DNA from: Luteimonas viscosa
Lineage (GTDB): Bacteria; Pseudomonadota; Gammaproteobacteria; Xanthomonadales; Xanthomonadaceae
Assembly: GCF_008244685.1 (NCBI RefSeq)
Contig: NZ_VTFT01000001.1
Span: forward strand, 2,149,248-2,213,247
Direction of reading: 5' to 3'
Length of the DNA stretch: 64,000 bases
Numbering within the stretch: the stretch's first letter is position 1; every line of letters begins with the position of its first letter. The translations under genes and the position numbers were made by a program. The notes below the pieces were generated by a model. The model saw nothing but the letters and a program-made list of their open reading frames with translations, made no database searches and had not been told where the DNA came from. Positions 44,000-53,203 of the stretch are shown piece after piece.

Positions 44000-45517
44000 T
44001 CATGGCTCCCAGCCGTAGTTGCCTGCGAACGGCGGCTGCGCGCTCAGGCGATCGAGGCATTTGGCGTCGAGCGACTTCGCGTCGGCGGTTTCGACGAACT
44101 GCGCGAACAGCTTGGGCATGCAGCCGGTGCCGAGCACGCTGTGGCCCTGGCCGGGCAGCACCAGGTGGCGGCCGTTGGGCAGGGTTTCGACCACCTCGTC
44201 CCCGTATCTCGGCGGGGTGACCGGGTCGAGCTCGCCGCTGATCGCGAGCACCGGCACGTCGCCGGACAGCGGCGCGCGGAAATTCTCGCTGCGGCTGCCC
44301 TTCGGCCACACCTGGCACTGCTGCTGCATCAGATCCACCAGCAGGTTGCCGAGCACGGTGTCGGCATCGGCCGTGTCGCTGCGGAATTCCGCGGCGTCCT
44401 CGCTGCAGCTCACCGACAGGCTCATCCCCATGGCGATCGAATCGCCCATCTCCGAGGCCAGCATGCGCGACTGAGCGAGCAGGCTCTCGTAGCGCTGCTG
44501 CGAGGCCTCGTGCAGCAGCAGCGGCAATGTGGCCGCCATCGAGGGCTGGTAGGCGTACATGCGCAGCAGACCCACGAGGTGGCCGAACCGCGGCACTTCC
44601 TCGCGCCATTCGCCCGACACCGGGTCGCGGTAGCGCACCGGCGCGATACCGCCGGCCTGCAGCCGTTCGCGCACCAGGGTCAGTTGCTGGCGCGGATCGC
44701 CGAGATTGGTCAGGCAGGCCTCGTTGGCGCGGCAGCGCTGGAACTGCGCGTCGAGCGCGTCCTCGAGATTGCGGGCGTGGTCCTGCCCGAGCACCAGCGA
44801 GTTCGGGGCCACCGAGTCGAGCACCAGGCTGCGGGTGTGCTGCGGGTAGGCCGCGGCGTACTGCTGCGCGACCCTGGTGCCGTAGGACACGCCGACCAGG
44901 TTCACGCGCTCGACGCCGATCTTGCCGCGCACCAGGTCGAGGTCGCGGATGTGGTCGCCGGTGGTGTAGTAGCGCAGGTCGGCGGTCTTCTGCAGTTCGT
45001 CGCGGCAGGCCTCGGTGACACGCGCCACCGCCTCGGGCGTTTCGTTCGCAGGATCCGCCAGCGTCTCCTCGTCCATGAAGCCGGGGCAGAGCAGCGGATT
45101 GGACCCGCCGGTGCCGCGCGCATCCACCAGCAGCACGTGGCGGTTGCGGCGCACGTCGGAGAACGCGTTCGCCACCATCGGGAAACTCTCGATCGCCGAT
45201 TGCCCCGGGCCGCCGGCGATCATGTAGATCGGGTCGGCCTCGGCCATGCCCTTGGCCGGCAGCAGTGCGATCGCGAGTTCGATCTGGCGGCCATCGGGCG
45301 CGTCGTGATTCTCGGGCACGGGAAGGGTCGCGCACTGCGCTTCGACCGAACTCCCGCCCGGCGCGGCCAGGGCGCAGGGCTCGAAGGCGATCGCGCCGTA
45401 GTGCAGCTTGCCCTGCGCGTCCGCGCGCGGACCGGCCTGCTGGCGGGTGCCGCCATCGCACCCGGCGAGCAGCAGCGCACCGGCGAGCAGGGAGAGGGAA
45501 AACGGCGCGGGCTTCAT
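44000..45517 (-). CDS. Secreted-type alpha/beta hydrolase (TAP-like)
   Basis: 505-aa lipoprotein hydrolase: lipobox LAGC (Cys20), alpha/beta-hydrolase body with nucleophile Ser in GVSYGT, acid in 'SGELDPVTPP' and His in 'GQGHSVL'. The oxyanion 'MIAGGPGQSAIES' is typical of the SlpD/E-like tripeptidyl aminopeptidase group. Four extra cysteines suggest disulfides. Terminal 7 bp lie next to the repeat arm. ATG at 45517. Immediately follows the small XRE gene on the same strand. Confidence 0.88.
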   Translation of the reverse strand: MKPAPFSLSLLAGALLLAGCDGGTRQQAGPRADAQGKLHYGAIAFEPCALAAPGGSSVEAQCATLPVPENHDAPDGRQIELAIALLPAKGMAEADPIYMIAGGPGQSAIESFPMVANAFSDVRRNRHVLLVDARGTGGSNPLLCPGFMDEETLADPANETPEAVARVTEACRDELQKTADLRYYTTGDHIRDLDLVRGKIGVERVNLVGVSYGTRVAQQYAAAYPQHTRSLVLDSVAPNSLVLGQDHARNLEDALDAQFQRCRANEACLTNLGDPRQQLTLVRERLQAGGIAPVRYRDPVSGEWREEVPRFGHLVGLLRMYAYQPSMAATLPLLLHEASQQRYESLLAQSRMLASEMGDSIAMGMSLSVSCSEDAAEFRSDTADADTVLGNLLVDLMQQQCQVWPKGSRSENFRAPLSGDVPVLAISGELDPVTPPRYGDEVVETLPNGRHLVLPGQGHSVLGTGCMPKLFAQFVETADAKSLDAKCLDRLSAQPPFAGNYGWEP

Positions 45518-45714
45518 GCGGATGCCTCCGGAAGGAAAATCGATTCGATGCTGGCGTCGAACACGGCGGCGATCCGGAACGCCAGCGGCAGGCTCGGATC
45601 ATACTTGCCGGTCTCGATCGCGTTGACCGTTTGCCTCGATACCTCGAGACGCTCGGCGAGCTGCGCTTGTGACCAGCCGCGCGCCTCGCGCAATTCGCGG
45701 ACCCGGCTCCTCAC
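45514..45714 (-). CDS. Small XRE-family transcriptional regulator
   Basis: 66-aa protein, essentially a single HTH_3 domain ('GWSQAQLAERLEVSRQTVNAIETGKYDPSLPLAFRIA'). It resembles the YgzD/antitoxin-like stand-alone XRE class. GTG start at 45714 overlaps the preceding gene's stop by 4 bp, so translation is coupled; its own 3' end overlaps the hydrolase start by 4 bp. Probably binds the twin palindromes upstream of the operon (46393-46452). Confidence 0.85.
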   Translation of the reverse strand: MRSRVRELREARGWSQAQLAERLEVSRQTVNAIETGKYDPSLPLAFRIAAVFDASIESIFLPEASA

Positions 45715-46307
45715 TCGTAGCGCCGCGTCAGGGCAACGCGGATCAGCGAGTAGGCGACGGCCAGCACCGGGAACGCCCAGAGTGCGGCATGCCCTGCGAT
45801 CTGCAGCATGCCGGCCGCGTGCAGGATGCCCGCAGCCGCGGCCAGGAGGCAGAGCAGTCCGGCCGCCAACGAGACGGAAACGAGTTCGACCCGCTGCTGC
45901 AATTCGTCCAGCATGCGCACGTAGCGGACGAAGGCGATGCAGGCCCAGAGCACCAGCAGGATGGGAGCGCATGCGATGGCGATGCGCATCGCACCCGCGG
46001 GCGTCTGCGCCAGCACCGCCGGCCAGCGATCCACGGTCCACATGTACAGCGCCAGCGGCGGCACGCCTTCCAGCAGGATGCGCCATACCTTCTCGCGCGG
46101 GTAGATGTCGAGCAGGCTCGGCGCCCACCACAGCATCAGGGCGGTGGCCAGGCCGCCGGCGCTGATCGCCAGCACGAGCTTGAGGACGGGATCGGCGCGA
46201 TCGATCCCGGGCCACGGCAGCAGTGCCAGCAAGAGCAACAAGCCGCTCACCGCCGCAAGCAGGGCATACAACCGGCGTTTGCGGGTGAGCAGGCTGGGCA
46301 CGGGCAT
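45711..46307 (-). CDS. Membrane protein partner of XRE regulator
   Basis: 198-aa protein with about five to six membrane segments (about 13-31, 42-62, 78-98, 104-128, 148-172, 175-195) and short loops; no catalytic motif. Small integral membrane proteins of this type are frequently fused in operons with YgzD-like XRE regulators and thought to influence their activity; no family name is certain. ATG at 46307; 4-bp overlap with the regulator. Confidence 0.75.
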   Translation of the reverse strand: MPVPSLLTRKRRLYALLAAVSGLLLLLALLPWPGIDRADPVLKLVLAISAGGLATALMLWWAPSLLDIYPREKVWRILLEGVPPLALYMWTVDRWPAVLAQTPAGAMRIAIACAPILLVLWACIAFVRYVRMLDELQQRVELVSVSLAAGLLCLLAAAAGILHAAGMLQIAGHAALWAFPVLAVAYSLIRVALTRRYE

Positions 46308-46392
46308 GTCGTCAAGCTCCCCTGGTGGCCGCAGCAGCGGGGGTCGACGGGCCGCCCGAGGGGCATGCGGGAGTGATCATCGGGAGGATGTG

Positions 46393-46410
46393 TGTCAAGG
46401 ACGCTTGACA
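46393..46410. promoter_or_regulatory. Operator palindrome 1 for XRE operon
   Basis: TGTCAAG-GACG-CTTGACA: perfect 7-bp arms, 4-bp spacer, upstream of the membrane-protein/XRE operon. Confidence 0.7.
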
Positions 46411-46436
46411 ACAGGGTGTCGGTTCCCCTTTCCGAA

Positions 46437-46452
46437 GTCAAGCATCCTTGAC
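46437..46452. promoter_or_regulatory. Operator palindrome 2 for XRE operon
   Basis: GTCAAG-CATC-CTTGAC: the same motif as site 1 (outer pair A/A rather than T/A), centred 43 bp away, about four helical turns. Confidence 0.7.
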
Positions 46453-46459
46453 AATCCTG

Positions 46460-47650
46460 TTAGCGGTCGCCGGCGCCGCCCGTGCGCCGCCCCAGTTCCT
46501 CGAGATATTCGCCCAGCAGCTGCGCCGTCACCGGATCCGCTGCGCGGTCCAGCGAGCCGTGTGCGGCCACGATTGCGTCGCCGGCATCGGGCGCGCCGGT
46601 CTGCACGGCCAGTTCCGCATCCAGCCATGCGCGCATCGGCGCCAGGTCGGTGACGCCGCCCTCGCAGAGCGGTCGCCAAGCCGCCAGCAGCGCCGCATTG
46701 CGCAGGTTGCGGGCGACATGGCCGGCCAGCGCGATGGCGAGATGGGGCCGGAACGCTTCGGGCAGCGTGTTGAACTTGGCGGTCACCCGCTGCGCGGCAG
46801 CGGCCGCGGCGACGTCGTCACCGCGATCCATCGCCCAAGAAAGCCGCAGGATGTCGCCGTTGACGGCAAGCATGGGCGAAGCGGATGCCGGCAACGGCCC
46901 GGGCACCAGTTCCCCGGGCCAGTCCCGCGGCCGCACGCCGGCCATGTTCAAGGCCAGCAACTGGGCGATACGCTGTTGCAGCGCGGCGTCCGGCGAACGC
47001 CGCAACAGGTCGAGCAGGCCGCGGCCGTCCGAGCGCCAGCCCTGGCTGCGGAATGGCGCCAGGTTCGCCAGGCCCAGCAACAACGCGCTGCCCGCCGTCC
47101 CAAGCAGGAACGACGCGAGCACGCGACCCTCGCCCGCCAGCGGCAGCAACGCGAGTGCGAACGCGGCGGTCGCCAGGTTCGCCAGTGGACCACCCAGCAG
47201 GTAGAGCGCCTGGTCGGTCCGCGACAGCCCGCGATCGCCGACCGGCAGCAGGGCCGCAAATCCGCTGATGCCCGCGACGCGGGACCCGTGACGGAACCGC
47301 CAGCCGGATCCGCCGCGATCCCAGCGCAGCGGGCCGATGCCGAACGCGATCGGCCGCATCCCGCGCGCAAGGCCGCACAGCGCGTGACCGGCTTCGTGCA
47401 GCACGATGTGCGGCCAGGCCATCAGCACGGCGAAGGCCAGCACCCACCCCCACGACACCGCCGGAAGCGCATTCCCGAAAGGCAGGCCCGCCCGAGCCAC
47501 GCCCCAACCCGCGATTCCGCCGACGAACGCAGACAGCAGGAAGAACATCACGCACTTCAGCAGCGCCTTGCCCCGAGGCGGTGGCGGTGGCGCGGCAGGC
47601 GGATGGAACGCCGCGAGATCGGGGGCGACGTCGTCGCGGTCGACGTTCAT
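46460..47650 (-). CDS. M50-family (site-2-type) metalloprotease
   Basis: 396-aa integral membrane protein. HEAGH (His85, Glu86, His89) lies in a hydrophobic helix, and 'LGGPLANLATAAFALAL' (about 152-168) carries the family's N-P/D region, so zinc-dependent intramembrane proteolysis is plausible. N-terminal proline-rich segment (18-25) and a long helical C-terminal domain (about 240-396) of unknown role. ATG at 47650. Confidence 0.82.
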   Translation of the reverse strand: MNVDRDDVAPDLAAFHPPAAPPPPPRGKALLKCVMFFLLSAFVGGIAGWGVARAGLPFGNALPAVSWGWVLAFAVLMAWPHIVLHEAGHALCGLARGMRPIAFGIGPLRWDRGGSGWRFRHGSRVAGISGFAALLPVGDRGLSRTDQALYLLGGPLANLATAAFALALLPLAGEGRVLASFLLGTAGSALLLGLANLAPFRSQGWRSDGRGLLDLLRRSPDAALQQRIAQLLALNMAGVRPRDWPGELVPGPLPASASPMLAVNGDILRLSWAMDRGDDVAAAAAAQRVTAKFNTLPEAFRPHLAIALAGHVARNLRNAALLAAWRPLCEGGVTDLAPMRAWLDAELAVQTGAPDAGDAIVAAHGSLDRAADPVTAQLLGEYLEELGRRTGGAGDR

Positions 47651-47728
47651 TTGCTGCGGACCGGGCTGCCGCGTCGCAAGCGTGAACCGCGAGCGCTGCG
47701 CGGAGGCGGGACGATGCGGGCCACCTGC

Positions 47729-48493
47729 CTACTTGCTGCTGACGTACTTTTCGCGACGAATCTGCGGCACCGCCAGACCCGCCTCCTTGAGCGCCTCGAA
47801 ACAGGCGTCGACCATGTTCGGGTTGCCGCACAGGTAGGCGACGTCGCCGGCGGGGTCGGGTGCGAATTCGGCCAGGAACTGCTGCACGTAGCCGTGGCGC
47901 ACGTCGGCGTGCGCGTGCGCCGAGCCGGGCGCGGGCAGCTCGCGCGAGAAGCACGGCACGAAGCGGAAGCCCGGGTGCGCTTCGGCGAACGCGCGGAACT
48001 CGTCGCCGTACAGCAGTTCGGCCGGAGTGCGTGCGCCGAACAGCAGCACCACCTCGGCGCCGCGCGTCGCGATCGCCTGCGCCAGCAGCGGCAGCATCGA
48101 GCGGTACGGGGTGACGCCGGTGCCGGTGCCGATCAGCAGGTAGCGCCGGTTGACGTCGGCCGGCATCAGGCAGAAGCGGCCGAACGGCCCGCTCGCCTGC
48201 ACCGTGCCGCCTTCGTCGAGCCCCTCGAACAGCGCCGTCGCCGCGCCGCCGGGCACGTAGCTGACCGCAATCTCCACCGCATCGCCGGGCGCGAGCGCGT
48301 GGTCGTGGATCGTCGCCAGCGAATACGAGCGCTTGGTCGCGGTGCCGTCGGCGTATTGGAAGTGCACCTGGATGAACTGCCCGGGGACGAAATCCAGCGG
48401 CTGGCCGTCGTCGCGGGTGAAAGTCAGGTGCGCGACCGACGGCGCGAGCATGCGCCTGCCGACGAGCTTGAGCGGAAACTGGACGATGGCCAA
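47729..48493 (-). CDS. fpr: Ferredoxin--NADP reductase
   Basis: 254-aa FAD flavoprotein: FAD-binding 'RSYSLAT' (about 55-61), NADP-binding 'LIGTGTGVTPYRSM' and 'LLFGAR', C-terminal 'YLCGNPNMV'. Xanthomonad Fpr subclass, transferring electrons between NADPH and ferredoxin/flavodoxin. ATG at 48493. Divergent from the ABC genes at 48582. Confidence 0.92.
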   Translation of the reverse strand: MAIVQFPLKLVGRRMLAPSVAHLTFTRDDGQPLDFVPGQFIQVHFQYADGTATKRSYSLATIHDHALAPGDAVEIAVSYVPGGAATALFEGLDEGGTVQASGPFGRFCLMPADVNRRYLLIGTGTGVTPYRSMLPLLAQAIATRGAEVVLLFGARTPAELLYGDEFRAFAEAHPGFRFVPCFSRELPAPGSAHAHADVRHGYVQQFLAEFAPDPAGDVAYLCGNPNMVDACFEALKEAGLAVPQIRREKYVSSK

Positions 48494-48581
48494 GACCGGA
48501 ATGGGACGCTCTGGCCCGGGAGCGGGCCGATGGGGCGCCTATACTAGCGGTTCGCCGCGAAACGCGGCCGAGGCCCACGCG

Positions 48582-49541
<960 letters not shown>

Positions 49542-49632
49542 CAGACCAGCGCTCCGCAACCCACGCAACCCGAACGTACCTCCTCCCGACCTCCCCGCGC
49601 CGCGCGTGGGGCGGGGCCATGAAAGCGAAGGC

Positions 49633-50433
49633 ATGAACACGATCTCCACCACACCGCCCACCATCGCGCGCAGCAACTGGATCGCGCTGCTGACCATCAT
49701 GCGCCGCGAGGTGATGCGCATCCTGCGCATCTGGGGCCAGACCCTGGTGCCGCCGGCGATCACGATGACCCTGTACTTCCTGATCTTCGGCGGCCTGATC
49801 GGCTCGCGCATCGGCGACATGGGCGGCTTCAGCTACATGGAGTTCATCGTCCCCGGGCTGGTGATGATGAGCGTGATCCAGAACAGCTACGGCAACATCT
49901 CCTCGAGCTTCTTCGGTGCCAAGTTCGGGCGCCACGTCGAGGAGCTGCTGGTCAGCCCGATGCCGGGCTGGGTGATCCTGGGCGGCTACGTCGCCGGCGC
50001 GGTGCTGCGCGGGCTGATGGTCGGCGTGATCGTGCTGGCGATCGCGATGTGCTTCACCCGGGTGCAGATCCCGCACCCGCTGGTCACGCTGGCGACGGTG
50101 CTGCTGGGCGCGACCATCTTCTCGCTCGCGGGCTTCGTCAACGCGGTATACGCGAAGAAGTTCGACGACGTCGCGATCGTGCCGACCTTCATCCTCACCC
50201 CGCTCACGTACCTGGGCGGCGTGTTCTATTCGGTGAAACTGCTGCCGCAATGGGCCGAGACCGCGACCCACTTCAACCCGGTGTTCTACATGGTCAACGC
50301 CTTCCGCTACGGCCTGCTCGGGGTGAGCGACGTGCCGGTGTGGATCGCGTTCGCGCTGATGCTGTTCTTCGTCGCCACGCTCGGCACGCTCGGCCTGTGG
50401 CTGCTGCACAAGGGCGTCGGGCTGCGCAGCTGA
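49633..50433 (+). CDS. ABC exporter permease (YadH-like)
   Basis: 266-aa ABC-2 membrane protein with six predicted helices; 'GFSYMEFIVPGLVMMSVI' and 'TPLTYLGGVFYSVKLLP' are typical of the YadH/NodJ family. ATG at 49633 with GAAGG upstream. Stop overlaps the next gene's ATG by 1 bp (TGATG), so the ketopantoate reductase-like gene is translationally coupled. Confidence 0.92.
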   Translation: MNTISTTPPTIARSNWIALLTIMRREVMRILRIWGQTLVPPAITMTLYFLIFGGLIGSRIGDMGGFSYMEFIVPGLVMMSVIQNSYGNISSSFFGAKFGRHVEELLVSPMPGWVILGGYVAGAVLRGLMVGVIVLAIAMCFTRVQIPHPLVTLATVLLGATIFSLAGFVNAVYAKKFDDVAIVPTFILTPLTYLGGVFYSVKLLPQWAETATHFNPVFYMVNAFRYGLLGVSDVPVWIAFALMLFFVATLGTLGLWLLHKGVGLRS

Positions 50434-51371
50434 TGCGCATACTGGTGCTCGGCGCCGGTGGCACCGGCGGCTACTTCGGCGGACGCCTGGCGCAGTGCGG
50501 GGCGGACGTGACGTTCCTGGTGCGCCCTGCGCGCGCCACGGCGCTGCAACGCGACGGCCTGCGCATCCGCAGCCCGCTTGGCGATGCCGACGTCGCCGTG
50601 CGCACGCTCACCGCCGACACGCTGGCCGATGCCGCCGCGCGCGCGCCGTTCGACCTCGTACTGCTCGCCTGCAAGGCCTACGACCTGGAGCCCGCGATCG
50701 ACGCGGTGGCGCCGGCGATGGCCGCGACCACCACCCTGCTGCCGATCCTCAACGGCCTGCTGCACTACGACGCGCTCGATGCGCGCTTCGGCCGCGGGCG
50801 CGTGCTCGGCGGACTGTGCTTCATCAGCGCCACGCTCGCCGACGATGGCGCGATCGCGCACCTGGGCCGCCCGGCCTCGATCACCTTCGGCGAACGCGAG
50901 GGCGGCGGCAGCACGCGCGTGGCCGGCTTCGCGGCGCTGTGCGCACGGGCCGGCATCGACCACCGGGCGAGCGGCGACATCGCGCAGGAGCAGTGGAACA
51001 AGTTCAGCTTCCTCGCCGCGCTCGCCGCCGGCACCTGCCTGATGCGCGCCAGCGTGGGCGACATCGTCGCGGCCGATGGCGGTGCGGCCTTCATGGCCGC
51101 GCTGCACGACGAATGCCTGGCTGTCGCCTCCGCCGAAGGGCGGCCGGTGCCGGACGGGGCGCGAGGCATCGCGCGCGCCAGCCTGCTCGAAGGCGCATCC
51201 GACGTGAAGGCCTCGATGCTGCGCGACCTCGAAGCCGGCCGCCGGGTGGAGGCGGCGCACATCGTCGGCGACATGCTGCATCGCGCACTGGCCCACGGGA
51301 TCGATGCGCCGCGCCTGCAGGCGGCGTGGGTGCACCTGCAGGCTTACGAAGGGCAGCGCGCAGGCGCCTGA
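50433..51371 (+). CDS. 2-dehydropantoate 2-reductase-like protein
   Basis: 312-aa NADP-dependent dehydrogenase: Rossmann 'LGAGGTGGYFGGRLA' (about 6-20), 'CKAYD', 'PILNGLLHYD' (about 106-115) and catalytic-Lys/Asn region 'EQWNKFSFLAAL'. PanE-like, but the pantothenate operon is not here and many paralogues act on other keto acids, so panE itself is uncertain. Confidence 0.85.
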   Translation: MRILVLGAGGTGGYFGGRLAQCGADVTFLVRPARATALQRDGLRIRSPLGDADVAVRTLTADTLADAAARAPFDLVLLACKAYDLEPAIDAVAPAMAATTTLLPILNGLLHYDALDARFGRGRVLGGLCFISATLADDGAIAHLGRPASITFGEREGGGSTRVAGFAALCARAGIDHRASGDIAQEQWNKFSFLAALAAGTCLMRASVGDIVAADGGAAFMAALHDECLAVASAEGRPVPDGARGIARASLLEGASDVKASMLRDLEAGRRVEAAHIVGDMLHRALAHGIDAPRLQAAWVHLQAYEGQRAGA

Positions 51372-51548
51372 GCAAGGCCATCGTTGTGTGCACTGCGCGT
51401 GCCGGCGCCTCCCCGACATAACGCACCAGTCCATGTCCGCGGCACGCGCTGCCGGTTTGAGGCGCAGCCTTGCAGGGTGCGCCGGAGCCCGACCTCGGCG
51501 CCACGAGGGTCGTGTAACCTCCGCGATCCAGTCCAGAGGGAGCAGCAG

Positions 51549-53114
51549 ATGCGGAAGGAAACACTGGTGGCGTGCGCGCTGGCGATGGCCTTGTCCGGAT
51601 GCGGCGGACCGCCAGCGTCCGACGTGGCGGATCCTGCCGCCGACGCGAATGGCGTGGTCGCAGCATCGGCAACGGAAGAGACCGAAGCCGAAGCAGGTGC
51701 CAACGCCGGCGACACCGCAGGGGACGTCGAGGCCACAACCGCATCTGCCAACAGCGTGCTGGATCGGGACGGCAATCCGGTCCCCCTGGTCGCGTTCGAC
51801 ATCGACAGCGTGCCGGTCAGCAGCGCGGCCTTGGGTGAGCTGCCCTTCTTCTCGATGCCCGCGGGCTACGGACCGCAGAACCGCCCGCACGTACGCGCGT
51901 ACGCGCGCTTCCCTTTCCGGATCGGCGAAGGTCTGCACTGGGTCGAGGGCGCCAGCTGGAACGCCAGGATCACGGTCGATGACGACCAAGGCCGCGACAA
52001 GGAATTCTCTGCCCGCGAACTGCGGCGCAACCTGGAATCGGTGCTGGCGCAGGCCGGTGCGCAGCCCGTGTTCGAGGGTCCGCTCAACCGCAACGCCTAC
52101 TACGGCGCCGCGCTCGAGCAGGAGATCGGCGGTGGATTCATCGAGGGCGTCAACATGGACCACGACGCGCCGACCAGCGTGCACGTCATCCGCCAGGCCG
52201 ACCGCAATATCTGGGTGCAGCTCACCACCACCAGCAACGAGGCCGGCCTGGTCATCGTCGAGGAGCGGCCGTTCGTGGCCACCGCGCGCTGGACGGATGA
52301 GTTCCCGTATCTGTCCACGCCCGCGGGTTACGACGAGGGCAATCGGCCCAAGCAGCGCGACTTCGACATGTATCCGTTCTGGACCGGCAGCGACTTCGAG
52401 GAAGTCGAGGGTCGCACCTGGGCCGGCCAGGTCTCCTCGCGCGGGCGGACCCACTCGATGCACGAGGTCAGGCGCAACCTCGAGGCGATGATGGCCGAGG
52501 TCGGCGGCACCCTGGTGTTCGAAGGACGCATCCCGAAGGAGCCCTCGGAGCGCTACGACTTCGACCTCAAGAGCCCCTACAGCGACGGCACCGGATTCAG
52601 CTGGCACGACTACGACTCGCGGGTGTACCGCGTCGACCTGCCGACCGGTCGCCAGGTCTGGGTGCATGCCAGGCTCGAGTACAACAGCGCCGGCTGGGTG
52701 GTGGTGGAGCGCGAAGGCTTCGTGCAGACCGCCGCGATGCTGCCGGCCGATGCGCTGAAGCGGCAGCTCGACGCCGACGGGCGGGTGGCGATCCAGGTCA
52801 ACTTCGCCACCGACGAGGCCGACATCCTGCCGGAGTCGCAGCCGCAGATCGACCAGGTGCTGGCGCTGCTGCAGGCCGATCCGGCGCTGGCGCTGTCGGT
52901 GGAGGGACACACCGACGACACCGGCACCGTGCAGCGCAACCGCAGCCTCTCCGAAGCCCGAGCGGCCGCGGTGGTGGCCGCGCTCACCGGCCGGGGCATC
53001 GAGGCCTCGCGCCTGTCCGCGGCCGGCTTCGGCCAGGACCGGCCGGTGGCCGACAACGCCACCGACGAAGGCAAGGCGAAGAACCGGCGGGTGGAACTGG
53101 TGAGGAAGCCCTAG
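51549..53114 (+). CDS. OmpA-family lipoprotein with duplicated domain
   Basis: 521-aa lipoprotein: lipobox LSGC (Cys18) and an acidic linker to about residue 85. Two tandem related domains follow, at about 86-250 and 255-400, each opening with 'xPAGYxxxNRP' and carrying 'xRRNLExxxAxxGxxxVFEG' and a late 'GxVIVEExPF' / 'GWVVVERExF'. A C-terminal OmpA peptidoglycan-binding domain (about 410-521) has 'FATDEADILPES', 'VEGHTDDTGT' and 'AKNRRVELV'. ATG at 51549. Role: outer-membrane to cell-wall tether; the duplicated domain is unrecognised. Confidence 0.85.
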   Translation: MRKETLVACALAMALSGCGGPPASDVADPAADANGVVAASATEETEAEAGANAGDTAGDVEATTASANSVLDRDGNPVPLVAFDIDSVPVSSAALGELPFFSMPAGYGPQNRPHVRAYARFPFRIGEGLHWVEGASWNARITVDDDQGRDKEFSARELRRNLESVLAQAGAQPVFEGPLNRNAYYGAALEQEIGGGFIEGVNMDHDAPTSVHVIRQADRNIWVQLTTTSNEAGLVIVEERPFVATARWTDEFPYLSTPAGYDEGNRPKQRDFDMYPFWTGSDFEEVEGRTWAGQVSSRGRTHSMHEVRRNLEAMMAEVGGTLVFEGRIPKEPSERYDFDLKSPYSDGTGFSWHDYDSRVYRVDLPTGRQVWVHARLEYNSAGWVVVEREGFVQTAAMLPADALKRQLDADGRVAIQVNFATDEADILPESQPQIDQVLALLQADPALALSVEGHTDDTGTVQRNRSLSEARAAAVVAALTGRGIEASRLSAAGFGQDRPVADNATDEGKAKNRRVELVRKP

Positions 53115-53126
53115 GCGCCGCTGACT

Positions 53127-53148
53127 GCCACCCGCCATGGCGGGTGGC
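53127..53148. terminator. Palindromic hairpin after OmpA gene
   Basis: GCCACCCGCC-AT-GGCGGGTGGC, a perfect 10-bp stem 12 bp after the stop. No T-run on either strand, so it is a weak or factor-dependent terminator at best; it sits between convergent genes. Confidence 0.55.
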
Positions 53149-53203
53149 GTGTCATGCGCGGCGGCGCCGGAAGTCCTCGTCGAGGCCCTCCGCTCGCGCG
53201 CGT

